Shown piece after piece: positions 1 through 10,130 of a DNA stretch of 64,000 bases (position 1 is its first letter; each line of letters begins with the position of its first letter). The notes beneath the pieces are model-generated. The model was not told the DNA's origin, ran no database searches, and worked only from the letters and a program-made list of their open reading frames with translations. Location of the stretch: the NCBI GenBank assembly GCA_026419785.1, contig JAODTK010001388.1:186001-250000 (forward strand), in the 5' to 3' direction. The position numbers and the translations under genes were made by a program. The stretch is from Sclerodactyla briareus. Its lineage: Eukaryota > Echinodermata > Holothuroidea > Dendrochirotida > Sclerodactylidae.

Positions 1-90
1 CTTCCAGGCATTGTAAATATGCGATGTAATGCTTCGAATCATTTTGTTCACTCGAATAATTTCAGAAGCCTTGGGGGCAGACTGTCTCCA

Positions 91-411
91 CTAACTTTCC
101 TGAGGTGAAAAATTCGGGCACCTGGAAAAAAATGCCTGAATTTTCTGCACTTTTTCGATGAAATGCCCGGAAAACATGAAAAAAAATCGCGCACTTCGCG
201 CGCGCTGGTGTTTCCATGACTGACTTGTAAAAATCGGGTACGAATTTTCTTCTCCCAAATTGGAATGGTCCCGTGCGCCTATGGCCTTTTCCTTCGATCC
301 CACCAGGGACCGTTCGGTAGAAGACCCCCCTGGATCGCCCACTCTAACAAAGCCTGAGTAGAAAGTTTTGGTATTAAAAAAAGATACCATGTGTGATATT
401 CGGTAAATCAT
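91..411 (-). repeat. Dispersed GC-rich repeat fragment
   Basis: Read on the minus strand, this stretch shares a pattern with 43990-44170: an AAAATTCAGGCATTT-type motif, a fuzzy A/T stretch and a GCGCGC..GCGCGC knot. A similar CGCGCGAAGCGCGC knot lies at 6228-6250 and related ones near 47190 and 56880. The minus strand is open for about 106 codons, but nothing in the translation resembles a known domain. I read it as a decayed transposon segment, not a gene. Confidence 0.4.
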
Positions 412-489
412 CTAGTATGCACAATGACAAATTTTTTTGTCTGTCTTTCACTCAAATCACATATGTGGATGGGTGCTATTGAGCCTGGC

Positions 490-640
490 AAGTGCCGTTG
501 GAGGTTATGAAAATCTGAAATTTTCGAGGTGTGCTACGCGCCAACCGATGGTGGCGCTCCGCTCAGATGGCCATTTGCATTCGATGTGTCCCCCCCCCCC
601 TCCCTCCTCAAAACGGATAGACGCCCCTGACAAGCAGCCT
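490..640 (-). repeat. Copy of the GCGGAGCGCC dispersed core repeat
   Basis: On the minus strand the sequence runs through a poly-G tract (590-602 as C), then GAGCGGAGCGCCACC, a few bases, and GGTTGGCGCGTAGC. The same order appears at 5970-6020, 20940-20975, 22985-23035 (minus), 43620-43660 and 57150-57185 (minus). It is one of at least six copies of the family in this window. Confidence 0.6.
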
Positions 641-859
641 ATGTACTCGACCTTACGAGAATATGGGATAGCATTTACTTTCATGGTATATTGAGGAGTA
701 GTACGGTGTGAAATACTTGGTCCGATCACACTGAAATGTAGTATGATTTTTTTTAGGGGGGGGGGGGATACAACAACCCTATCTTTTTCGTTGTAGATTG
801 GGGTTATTCTGGGGAAATAGGAAAAGTTTGAAAACGCTCGTCCCGGGCACGCGGAAATT

Positions 860-1390
860 TGATATGCAGTTTTTATCACGGGGAGTACAAAATCCCTATT
901 TCATTGGTGTAGAGGAAAAAACCGGGGAAGTGGGGGAAATCGTACTTAAATTTGCTTGTGAACACGATAACTTGACCCACCTAGATGGATCTAGCTCATA
1001 CTTGGTAGTACATGAACCCTGTTGTATTGGGATCACGTCTAAGCTCACTGGGGTCATCAGAAGTCAAGTCTGAAAAAACCTTGTGAATAGAGTAAATCCA
1101 GGATGCTTGGTCCGATCAAGCTGATATTCGTTGAAGCTTGCTTGTGATGAGTACAAGCACCCTATTGTTAGTAATCTATTTGGGGACGGTTCGAGTGAAA
1201 ATACGGAAATGTGCAAAACTGTGGATATTCCGCCCAATTTTTGCTTGTGAACACGATAACTTGACGCCACTTGGATGGAATCTAGCTCATACTGGTATGT
1301 GGGTAACATATTGAGTACATGGCCCCTATTGACTTGCGATCAGGGCAAAGGTCAACTGAGTTCATAAAAAAATCAAGGCAGTCGAGGATT
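860..1390 (+). repeat. Degenerate tandem repeat, unit about 290 bp
   Basis: Two successive units are visible. The phrase GAACACGATAACTTGAC recurs at about 959 and 1249. Each is followed by a GATGGA-TCTAGCTCATACT stretch, a GTACATG..CCC..ATTG phrase and then a GTCA-rich tail. The same unit type returns at 21490-22300. This is satellite-like DNA of unknown function. Confidence 0.75.
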
Positions 1391-3774
1391 CTAAGCCTTT
1401 TTGGTTTTCTCGTTTCGCTATACCAACACAGTTTGAAGTTCAATACCGGTGACATTCCATAGATATCGTTTCGACAAGCTTTTGACCTCTCCCGACACCT
1501 CTCAGCGCACCCAGTGCAATTCCCCCCTGGGGACATTCCCACTAGGACATCTCCCGCCGAAAATTTCCCAGAAGGCCCTCCACCCTCCAAACATTCCCCA
1601 CCCGACGTGCCGGTTCATAGCGCGACCGTTGTGGAAAATTAGTATTGAAGACGCCTTGGGGACCGCTAGCGACGACTCCATTTCGAGAGCGTTTTTTTTG
1701 TTTTTGACATGATATCTGCCCCCCCTTCCAACCACCCCACCCCCCCCTCCTGCATTGATTCAATGAATTGCGCTAGCAATCAAGGGTGTAGTTGGACGTT
1801 TAGACCCCTGAGGAGACAGATCTCGAGTTTCGAGATGATAACCGGAGATGGCTCACAGAGAGGGCAAGTACAGTATAGTACAGGGTTGTATACGCTGACA
1901 GTATATGCTGTCAACGTGTCTTCACTTTTACACGGTATATCATGCTATTACACCAAAATAGAATATTCAGAGAGAGAGAAAGGGCTTAGTGATGTTTTAT
2001 TAGAGATATCCGACGAACAGCAGAACCAATACACTACTGTGAATGAATATATATACCAAATTGATAAAATATAATATTTGGGGAGCATAAAGCAGTTCCA
2101 AAATTCAACCGAACTCGCTGAAAAGTTAATTACAGAAAGCACAAACGCATACAGTATGCCTTATTGACGAGCGTCAATGAGAATGCACAGACTACCATAT
2201 TGGAAATATGATCAACAGTATTCCGAAAATAGTTATTACGCTTCATCGCCCCCCCCCCCAACCCGAGCCCCAAAAGAATTTAAATTAGACGCACAAAACT
2301 ATTCACTTACCGTAGATCTCATTCAACTGGTCTGTATTCAATCCGCGCCAGTAAGGTGAGCACATTTTAAGGCGTGTATACAGGGGGCGCGCGCCGCCCG
2401 GGTAAATGGATTAGGGTTTAACTATTAGCCCATTTTAGCGGGCCGCAGACCCCCCCCCCCCCCCCATCTCACGGAGGGTCGAGCTCCGAGCGCGAGCATA
2501 TACGAAGTCAATCGATTGCCAAGATATTGCCAGCCGTTTTCCGGGAGTCTCGACTAAGCAATCGGTCATCACACCGGAACTTGAATGCTGTATATCGGAA
2601 ACCGGAGGAGTCAATAAGTTAACCTTATATTTTTATTCGGAGCACTCGACTTAGTCGGCCGAGACCCGAGCGGGCTGATCCTAGTCGATCGAGTCGTTTG
2701 GTATTGCTAGACCGCCTGACCGAAGCACCCAGTGGTGATCTCATATACGCATACTTTCTAAATCTCAAGAACGGGAAGGTATTATAAAAATTCGATCGCG
2801 ATCAGCACACCCGAATTAGTCATAGGCTGAGGGGCAAACTTCAAAAATAGCGGAATGAAAGAGTAATAGTGTTCCGACTCATTTATAGAACTGTAACCTT
2901 GTAGCATAGCGCAGGAATTCATATCCGTGGGTAGCAGGGGTTCGTCTCGAAGGCACGATAGCTATCGATATTTTTTTGATAGCATTTTCATTGTCACCTA
3001 AGGATGATGTATATAACAGCGACGGACCCTAACTTGTGATTTTTTTTCATCAATGGAGTACAATACAACCCGGTATTGTGCACGAAAAACGCGTGTTATG
3101 AGATTACCAAATTCCATTGATAGTTACACCCTTGCCTTACCCAATACGTATCGAGTGCCCACGTGATATCATCAATTGAACTACAAGGAAGTGTTTTAGA
3201 TTATAAGGTTGATCGTTGTTACAGGTAGGCCCGGTGAGTCAGAATATTTAATACCTAAGTTAAAGATTACTTGTCCCATTGGCCGTTATAGGCTTACGTA
3301 CACAATCCTTTTCGCAGTTGGCTGCTACAATTCGCTAGCTTCTGTTCGCAGTTACTGTTCGCCACTAACTCCAACCGAGTGTCCGCGTTTTATTTTTCGC
3401 ATTACGCTAGGCAGACGTTTCTTCTCAGAATTTCCTTGAATTCGTTCAAATCCGGGTCATAATTCAGGAAGGGAGGTAGGAAACGCATTCTGAGAGTAAC
3501 TAAGTACCGGTATGTTCTTTCAACCTTTTGACCAAAATTGAATGAAATCATTGGAGCAACTGCTCACGAATTGAATAGTTAATTGGATTAATCCATGGAT
3601 ATGATTGGGCGAGACAACTACCTCACAACTAGCGTACTGTGGAAAATAAAGTTGCCAATCCCGGACACCCTGACAATACCCACTGTCACAGCGCCACCAT
3701 TGGATCATAACGCCTTGATTAAGTTTCATGTTTGTGAAATGGAGGAAGATTATGAATAATCACAGGAAGAGTAA
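1391..3774. other. Unassigned sequence with poly-C tract
   Basis: No gene recognised. The stretch contains a C-rich segment at 1520-1620, poly-C tracts at 2251-2259 and 2450-2465, and a GGCGCGCGCCGCCCGGG-type knot near 2385-2402. Short open frames exist, but none has a recognisable domain, splice context or paralogous copy to support it. Confidence 0.3.
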
Positions 3775-3975
3775 GTGGCAGCAGCTAATACAATGCCGAT
3801 TGTACTCAACTTCCTCGCAGGTGCATTTAACACCTGGGAATAGAGGAAGCTGGAAAGGTGAGCCCTTGCCCAAGGGCACGACGGAAAAGCTGATCGGTTT
3901 GTTCGTGGGATTCGAACTTATGTTCTCGCAATTGACAGTCTGGAGCTCTGCTGACTGAGCTAATCCGATCTCCGA
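3775..3975 (-). mobile_element. tRNA-derived SINE
   Basis: On the minus strand the element starts with a tRNA-like head. An A-box-like TTAGCTCAGTCAGC lies at 3950-3963 and a B-box-like GTTCGAATCCC at 3907-3917, at the usual RNA polymerase III promoter spacing. The anticodon and T stems are badly mispaired, so this is not a working tRNA. Downstream come GTGCCCTTGGGCAAGGGC (3862-3879) and a CCCAGGTGTTAAATGCACCT segment (3819-3838), which match the conserved central part of several deuterostome SINE families as I remember them. The 3' limit is approximate. SINEs are copied by LINE machinery; no flanking duplication was identified. Confidence 0.75.
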
Positions 3976-4852
3976 TCCAGTGAAGGATTGAAGACATATT
4001 GACATATTTTATAATTATTTCTGATTTGGTTCATTAAATCATAAAATATATTTATATACTGCTAACTGTACTGATCCCAGTTTTAAATGTAAGACTGACA
4101 ATTTTCTGTTAACATCTCTGCAGACTTGCAGACAGAAAATGTATAATAACAAAAAATCGGTAGAAAAAAAATGAAAATAAGGAGAGCGACGTTTTTTCCC
4201 CACTCATTGTCGTTTGTTTTGATGATTTTTCATCATCGATACCGCTCCGCGACCTATGGGTCCGGCAGCAAGGGTGGTCAACAATATATAGCACAAATAC
4301 CATAAAATTAATGGAAAATTAAATTTTAAATCAACATATCTCATATTTTTTTCCGAATTACATTAATAACCTTACTTTAAGTCCTTTTTATTCTACGTAC
4401 GCGGACATTTGAATAGAAGTATAAGATCGCCATTGGCAATACCAGTTCTATTTTTCGCCAGCTGACCAGTGCAGTGCTTTGCATGCCGATGCGACTGCTA
4501 CATACACAATACTCACTGTACTGGGCTTTGTGGCACACGGTACAATGAGGGTACATACACGTAGAGCTTCATATGGCTGGTCGGCACTCGGCACACAACA
4601 AGTAGGCCTGAACGATCAAAATATTGCGTTGAGTAATGGGAATATAATTCTGAGGTTCTTGGCGATCGTGCCCCGTGGAAAGTGAAGTGTGGAGGATAAC
4701 ATAAATTATTGCTGAATTATAGCCTACAATAATTTCTAATATTTTGTGAATAAAGGAGGGTTTCAGCCTTGGGAAGTGGGGGGCGGAATGATATTTCCGC
4801 CCCTCCACAATTTTGAGTGGGGGGCTAGCGCCCCAGCCCCTCCCCCCTCCCC
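3976..4852. other. AT-rich unassigned stretch
   Basis: Nothing recognisable as a gene. Near its right end two GC palindromes stand out: GGGCGGAA-(6)-TTCCGCCC at 4781-4802 and GGGGCTAGCGCCCC at 4821-4834. Both probably belong to the transposon end at 4853-4867. Confidence 0.3.
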
Positions 4853-4867
4853 GGTTCTACGCCCTTG
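4853..4867 (-). mobile_element. hAT-like terminal end
   Basis: Read outward on the minus strand, the end is CAAGGGCGTAGAACC followed by GGGGAGGGGGGAGGGGCTGG. This is a common form of CA-starting GC-rich terminus. Block a resumes directly after it at about 4870, whereas the matching place near 62965 lacks the GC-rich part, which suggests an insertion ended here. The partner end was not found. Confidence 0.4.
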
Positions 4868-4869
4868 CA

Positions 4870-5371
4870 ATCACATGTACGATTGAGGCTAGTCTATATC
4901 CTGTTTTCTTTGTTGCAATAACTTGTGAAAACGATAAAAACGCAAAATGAACGGAATGTAATATTTAACTATATGATAGATAGTGAATATATATATACAT
5001 AATATTTATCTACGACTAGAATGTTTTCTTACAGAAATATTTGGAGAAGAACCGAGAATGAATCATCGACTCAGTGCAATCACTGGTGTCAACGAATCAA
5101 AACTGAATGCAATGGGTACTGGGGAGAATGCCTATATTTATGTTGTTATGAGTAAACCCATTATCAAAAACGTACACCTCAGATGTATTGTATTGTTCCG
5201 GCAATAAAATAGATTGAGGTTTCCGTATTGAATGACAGTACGAAAAAACAAATTAACTGCTACTATGCATTTAACACGTTATTATGCATGTATGATTTGA
5301 AAGGGAAGGTCAATATCAAGTGGATTTGTATGTCAATACAATGTTTTTTGCTATAAAGTGTGTTTGAAACC
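4870..5371. repeat. Paralogous block a, copy 1
   Basis: Aligned by eye with 62968-63490 over about 500 bp. The shared start is CATGTACGA.., then ATATCCTGTTTTCTTTGTTG and later TTCCGTATTGAATGACAGTA. Shorter copies begin near 34690 and 54330. Indels are not multiples of three, so the block appears non-coding. Confidence 0.8.
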
Positions 5372-5379
5372 TTCCGAAT
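5372..5379. repeat. Left target-site duplication TTCCGAAT
   Basis: Exact 8-bp direct repeat of 7283-7290, immediately flanking the element 5380-7282. Length and placement fit hAT integration. Confidence 0.85.
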
Positions 5380-7282
5380 CAGGCCCGCTTTTTTCCACGG
5401 GGGTGCTGAGATTTTCCGACGGGCGTGTGCCTCACCCTACCCCCCATATCAGCACCTACGTTTTTGACGTTCAATTTTATTTTATTGTTCACTCCCGTAT
5501 TTTTCAAACTTTTCCCTTTTTTTTCTTCGCTATATTATAATTCTTGTAAAGAAAATGTCACTTGACGCAGACTTGGTCCCTATTAATCCGTATTTCAGGA
5601 ACAAACAGAGGATGAGTGAATGCCCGGGAGCTTCACGGAAAAAGTGGGCAAAGGCGAAAGGTAACAGCTGGCTACATGCAGCATTCTGCAAAGGTACAGA
5701 GGAAGCCACAGGAGGAAGGATGACCAGTCCATGTGCTCATGATAGAAAGGTAGCGAGCTCGCGTAGCCTCCACAACGTTGAAGTCTTACAAGGAATCTGT
5801 TCTCTCAGCAAATTGCAAAAGTTAGAGGCCTCAACATTGCCATTGGAGTGGTTGACTTGTCGGAGAGTACATGCTACATACTGTTCAAGGAGAGCAGTGG
5901 CGTCACCGACTTTTCAAATGAGACGGGGGGGGGGGCACAAGGGGGGCACAGACATTTTGTGGGGGAACAGAAGACATCTAAGCGGAGCGCCACCACAAGT
6001 TGGCGCGGAGCGTACAAGAAAACTTGGTTGCGCAAGCCCCCCAGATGGCCGGGAATGACCTTTCCCGAGCGTTTTAGGCTGAATGTACCAAGCTTCAAAT
6101 CTGGGCATTTTGTGATAACAAATTCTGAAATCGGTTGGAAATTTTAACATTTTGTCAGACCTCGGTCTTATCGCTGCCCAGGTTCTGGCCTGAATATTCA
6201 ATAGTTTGCGCTCGACACTACTGCTCAAGTGCGCGCGAAGCGCGCAATTTTTTCTGGGTTTCCATGACACATCTGGAAAAACAGGATTTGGGGGACATTT
6301 AGCTATCTTCAGCCCTACTGTCCTAACCATGATATGACGTCAGTAACAGTTACCTGGAGGAAACATGCGTTGAAAATCGAAGCAGTCTAATAGCCTACGC
6401 CACTGTAGTTTCAAATCGCGCGTGGTCGCGGGAGGAGGAAACGGACCAGAGGCTAAATGATTCAGTAATTAAAAAGAGGTTGACTTTAGTTTTCAAGGTC
6501 AATGAGAATGTTGTTGTGTAATTTCAGTAATTAACCTCACATGTATGTATGAGTTAGGGGGCCAATGAGGTAGAAATGTCCATAGAGTGTGCGGGGATGA
6601 CAGGAAAGCTACGAGACAGAATCCACTACTAGTACACGCACGAAGCGCGAAAAATGTTCACTTTCTAATCGCATTCGAGGCGAATTTGCACAATTCCTGC
6701 CTTTTTGTCTTTTTTTTCGTTGTGTTTTGCAAGATCTATCCAAATGGTAGTCGAAAATACTGACTAAGAATATTGTTTCGGAATCACAAATCTCATTGGG
6801 GGGGGGGGGGGGGGGAGCGGGGCACACGGGGGCACAAGGTTTCCGAGGGGGAAGGTCCCCCCCCCCTTTGGCGACGCCACTGCTAAAGACATCACGTTCC
6901 AGGCCGATTCACAAGTTAGACTACGTTTCCCAGGTTATTATGATTTTAGGTTGGGCCCGAGGGAGGTCTGATCTACACCTAACCATTTTTTTTTTTCATT
7001 TTTCTTCTGCGGGCTTACAATAGCAAGATTGGAATCGGTGAGCCAATAGATCGAGCTTCGGTTTTTATCACATGTTTAATTAATAAGTCAATGTTTTGAT
7101 AGAGAGTTAGAGTTTGAAGTTTCCCACTTACCGACTGTACTTTCTTTGGCAGCCAAAGAGAATTGTCGGAGGCCGGAGTGCTAAAACTAGGGGGTGCTGT
7201 GGCATATTCCAGCACCCCGATCCAAAATGTGGCGGGTGCTGCAGCACCCCTCAGACCCCCCCCCCCCCCTTCCGCGGGCTTG
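5380..7282. mobile_element. Non-autonomous hAT-like DNA transposon, 1.9 kb
   Basis: The element begins CAGGCCCGC and ends GCGGGCTTG, so its ends are short inverted repeats (CAGGCCCGC/CAAGCCCGC). Further inside, both ends have G-rich runs and a GGGTGCTG-type motif. It is flanked by the exact 8-bp duplication TTCCGAAT. The paralogous locus at 63493 has a single TTCCGAA joined directly to CTTCCATC, which is the empty site. The interior has no recognisable transposase. One frame is open from about 5555 to 5890 (about 110 residues) without a known domain, and other transposon pieces are nested inside. CA/TG ends plus an 8-bp duplication point to the hAT superfamily. It is probably mobilised in trans or dead. 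Confidence 0.85.
5895..6882. mobile_element. Nested hAT-like element or fragment
   Basis: A CAGTGGCGTCACCGAC end at 5895 faces a GGCGACGCCACTG end at 6870-6882, giving an inverted CAGTGGCGTC terminus on both sides. Another outward-facing end, GCCTACGCCACTG, sits at 6393-6405. The flanking octamers (5887-5894 and 6883-6890) do not match, so these may be ends of different copies. The segment holds the GCGGAGCGCC core repeat (5970-6020), a CGCGCGAAGCGCGC knot (6228-6250) and an 18-base poly-G tract (6798-6815). Confidence 0.5.
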
Positions 7283-7290
7283 TTCCGAAT
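7283..7290. repeat. Right target-site duplication TTCCGAAT
   Basis: Exact match to 5372-5379. Block b sequence continues directly after it. Confidence 0.85.
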
Positions 7291-7850
7291 CTTCCATCAT
7301 AAGCGAGTCGTCAACGTAGATTTAGCAGATTTGTATTTCTGAAGACGTCACTAACTTCAAACTTGGTTCCTGCCCACATCCATATGGTCTTCGACCGCAC
7401 ATTGTTAGCTATATACCTCTCACAGAGTTGTTCCTTACCCTCACTCATCCTATTCAACCCCATTCATTTCAAGAAACACTGAGAGGGAATTAGTGTCATT
7501 GTGTCCTCAGGTCACAGTGTCCTTCTTGAAACAAAGTTTTCATTTCACATGCAGTGTAGTTTTGTACAGTGGAACGCTGCCTACTTGGCAGGGAATGTAC
7601 GTCCTTCGCAGGCTTCATGTCTTGGGCACAGTGTACCCGAAATGTGAAAGATGGGCAAAGTCATTGATTCCTTGAAGAAGTTACAACTTCTCAACCGTTT
7701 CGTTGTAAAATCAGGTGAATATTTTGTGTGGAAGTGCATAAGGTAGCGAGTGAAAATACTACATCCAGCTCAGTACCTGAGCGATTGGAAGTTTGCAAAT
7801 TACTGACTTCCAACAAGTAACTTGAAGTTTATACATTAAGGCCATGTGAG
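7291..7850. repeat. Paralogous block b, copy 1
   Basis: Matches 63500-64000. Shared landmarks are TCAACGTAGATTTA, CCACATCCATATGG, GGAATTAGTGTCATTGTGTC and TTTTGTACAGTGGAACGCTG. Upstream of the short ORF the two copies differ by several one-base indels, while the ORF itself does not. Confidence 0.85.
7651..7746 (+). CDS. Conserved 31-codon ORF, copy 1
   Basis: Not recognised. It encodes 31 residues starting MGKVIDSLKKLQLLNRFVV and ending YFVWKCIR, then TAG. The paralogous ORF at 63828-63923 has the same 96-nt length, no internal indel and a different stop (TGA). Flanking sequence of the same two copies carries several frame-breaking indels. Differences fall mainly at third positions in the first 15 codons (ATT/ATC, GAT/GAC, TTG/TTA, CTC/CTT are silent). 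A central patch of about four codons has diverged. The N-terminal half could form a short basic amphipathic helix. It may be a microprotein, an upstream ORF or a first exon; an AAATCAG|GTGAAT donor-like site lies at 7709-7721 in this copy but is not kept in the other. No polyadenylation signal or promoter was identified. Confidence 0.4.
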   Translation: MGKVIDSLKKLQLLNRFVVKSGEYFVWKCIR

Positions 7851-7885
7851 GTTGTTTTCTTTCATTATAATATCAAAATATAAAT

Positions 7886-7944
7886 CCTCAATACCTTTGT
7901 AATGGTCACTCACATCCTTGCATGTGAGCTACAAGGTATTGAGG
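7886..7944. other. 59-bp imperfect hairpin
   Basis: CCTCAATACCTT.GTA at the left pairs with TACAAGGTATTGAGG at the right. An inner CTCACAT/ATGTGAG stem and a six-base loop lie between, with a seven-base bulge on the 5' side. It abuts the start of the 204-bp tandem duplication at 7949. It could be a MITE remnant, a pre-miRNA-like fold or a cruciform. Confidence 0.6.
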
Positions 7945-7948
7945 TCCA

Positions 7949-8356
7949 AACAGAGAATTTTGTATAAGGTACGGTGAAATGCAAAGCACTACACACATCA
8001 TGATACTGAACTCCATTCCTACTTCCACAGCCCCGCTCTCTCCTTTATTGACTTTCTCTAATTTTACTCTTGGTACTTCTCGACTAGTTAAAACACATCA
8101 TTGGTAATTTCATTCATGCAGAGCCTCCTTTCCCCAACAATCTATTGCGGTCAACAGAGAATTTTGTATAAGGTACGGTGAAATGCAAAGCACTACACAC
8201 ATCATGATACTGAACTCCATTCCTACTTCCACAGCCCCGCTCTCTCCTTTATTGACTTTCTCTAATTTTACTCTTGGTACTTCTCGACTAGTTAATACAC
8301 ATCATTGGTAATTTCATTCATGTAAAGCCTCCTTTCCTCAACAATCTGAATAAATT
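7949..8356. repeat. Recent 204-bp tandem duplication
   Basis: The segment 7949-8152 is repeated head-to-tail at 8153-8356 with only about three substitutions and no long gaps. That is far more similar than any other paralogous pair in the window, so the duplication is recent or is an assembly artefact. The unit has no open frame of note. It contains a pyrimidine-rich stretch ending CTCGACTAG. Confidence 0.85.
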
Positions 8357-9128
8357 CCCAGGGCTCATCAGCTTCTAACGTTGAGCTATTCTACGAACCC
8401 CATTTACCGGTATGTTTCGAATTTTCTTCTTTGGCACAACTGCCAAGAGCTCAGTCTCCCGAAATATTCATTTGCTACATACAGCAGGGGAACACAACTT
8501 CACCCCTGGAGCCTTCCTGCCTGCTTATCTAGGTCATTAATGCTAGGATGAGTGGTCAACATTCAAGCACCTGTGGGAATACACTATACTAGAAGACGAG
8601 CAATTTCATAGCCCTCAATTTCCTTTATAATCGTTTCTGAAATCAGCAGAGCTGGCTTCAAACCACATAAACCTCAGGAAATGCATCATAAATTTATGAA
8701 TGACTTTGAAATTGGCATGGACCACACCTGTAGGACTAGGCCTACATCTCCTCATGTGTTGGAACATAGGCTTCCTATGCCATATCTACCATTCAGTATT
8801 AGTATGAAGATTTTCAATTACCTGTGCCAATAATGATATCGAGTGCAGTGCTATTGCAAACAAAATACCCTATATAATCAACCATGGTAGGACAAAATAG
8901 TCGAATATTCAGCATTCGCCCTCACTTCAAATTACCGTAGGTTCTGCAGTCACCTGTATATTGTGATGAGTTTTTTATTTTCATTTTTAACGGATAGAAA
9001 GAGCAACTAATCGCAAGAACGAAAAAGCAGCAGTTGAGTAATCTAATCACTTGTCTGTTGTCTCCCGCCCTTTTCCAAAGAAAAAAACACAGTACAAGCT
9101 ACTCGTCAAATTGTGATGCATATGTTAC
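8357..9128. other. No gene recognised
   Basis: Ordinary sequence of mixed composition without long open frames. The part 9060-9128 is paralogous, in inverted orientation, to about 37670-37720. If the exon at 9129-9238 is real, this stretch would be the beginning of its first intron. Confidence 0.3.
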
Positions 9129-9238
9129 CTGCGACATTTCGGAAGTTTGGGATATGGTGGGCACAAGAATCGCCAGAACTTGATTAATAGGTCACATTGA
9201 GGGGCGTGGTGGCAGTATGGATAGGCTTCGTCACTCAT
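9129..9238 (-). CDS. Candidate first coding exon, unknown protein
   Basis: Not recognised. On the minus strand an ATG opens 36 codons rich in Cys, Pro and aromatic residues. It begins MSDEAYPYCHHAPQC and ends YPKLPKCR, and then meets a good donor, CGCAG|GTAACA, at 9129/9128. A CCAAT/CRE cluster lies just upstream (9252-9315). An inverted paralogous piece at 37627-37680 on the plus strand repeats TTCAAGTTCTGGCGATT through GAAATGTC.CGGTAAC, including the donor, but carries one-base deletions that break the frame. No signal peptide or membrane segment is present. The following exon was not found, so the product remains unknown. Confidence 0.4.
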
Positions 9239-9251
9239 GTTTTTTCCACTG

Positions 9252-9315
9252 ATTGGCTTGTTCTACAGTGAATCCACGCTTTCCCCGTGACGTCACACAG
9301 ATAATTTTGCATTGG
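9252..9315. promoter_or_regulatory. CCAAT/CRE promoter-like cluster
   Basis: A palindromic TGACGTCA (9288-9295, within GTGACGTCAC) is flanked by two ATTGG boxes at 9252-9256 and 9311-9315. CREB/ATF and NF-Y sites at this spacing are typical of animal core promoters, often bidirectional ones. The minus-strand candidate exon begins 14 bp away at 9238. On the plus side a donor-like TTTTGTAAGTG occurs at about 9445. No TATA box is evident. Confidence 0.5.
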
Positions 9316-9869
9316 TTGAATTCGGTCCAGAGGTATGGCTGCCGTAATGTAATAAAGATAAAGTACCAAAGGTCAAGGAACATTTACAGGACCCTTTGCC
9401 TTTGTTGACATTTCATTCATTTCCGATTTACCGACATCCAACCATTTTGTAAGTGCGCCACTATTCTGACCGATCTGGCAACTGTATAAAGGTACGAACG
9501 TCTTGTTCGAACTAATTACTTGACCCAGTTTGGAGGCGGACTATCACATCACTGATAGGAAACGACAGGTTTGAATACTCAGATTGCTCTAATGAATGAT
9601 TAGACCGTATCATGTAGCAGTGTGTTACAACAAGCAATGGCGAACTTGCCGTTTAGCATTTTAACTTCTAATCATGACTGGGAATAATCTCTTCAAGAGA
9701 TTTACACAAAGTTTTGATACAGTGACCACTATGATGGCGCACTGTGGACATGATTGGATGTGAGAGACAGGTAAAAATAGGTCGCCAGGAAAATCGACGA
9801 AACATATCAATGTCTTGACACACGGCTAGAAAGTACCCAACAGAGAGGCGGCGCAGAGAACTACATTTA

Positions 9870-10130
9870 GTGTTTGTTTGTTTTCCGGGAGAGGTTATCC
9901 ATGGCCCTGGTTACGCGCATCTCGCTCCACCTCTTACCCAACACCAGTAATTGTCCCATTTCAATTTCCATTCACAATTTCTGATTTGAAGATCAGAAGA
10001 CGAACATGTTACTTGCAATCAACAATTGACTCCACAGTTCAGCCTGTGGCGTGCTAGTCGAATTCATTTATCTACCTGTCTGCATAGACTAATATTCAGA
10101 TGTTAGGAGTATCCTGATAAAGTGTCATTT
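9870..10130. repeat. Paralogous block c, copy A, left part
   Basis: Matches 38100-38370. Shared landmarks are GGGAG.G.TCATCCATGGCC-type sequence, TTGCCCAACACC-type sequence, CTTGCAA.TCAACAATTGACT and GTG.GCTAGTCGA. Copy A is then interrupted by about 2.2 kb that copy B lacks, and similarity resumes near 12335. Confidence 0.75.

Noticed and set aside
3895..3975. tRNA gene with a GTC anticodon
   Set aside because: A and B boxes are present but anticodon and T stems are mispaired, and SINE core sequence follows; called a tRNA-derived SINE.
5555..6058. 167-codon frame inside the hAT-like element as a transposase
   Set aside because: No hAT dimerisation, zinc-finger or catalytic motifs; the 3' part runs into a nested repeat.
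5887..6890. Target-site duplication for the nested CAGTGGCGT element
   Set aside because: The octamers AAGGAGAG and CTAAAGAC do not match.
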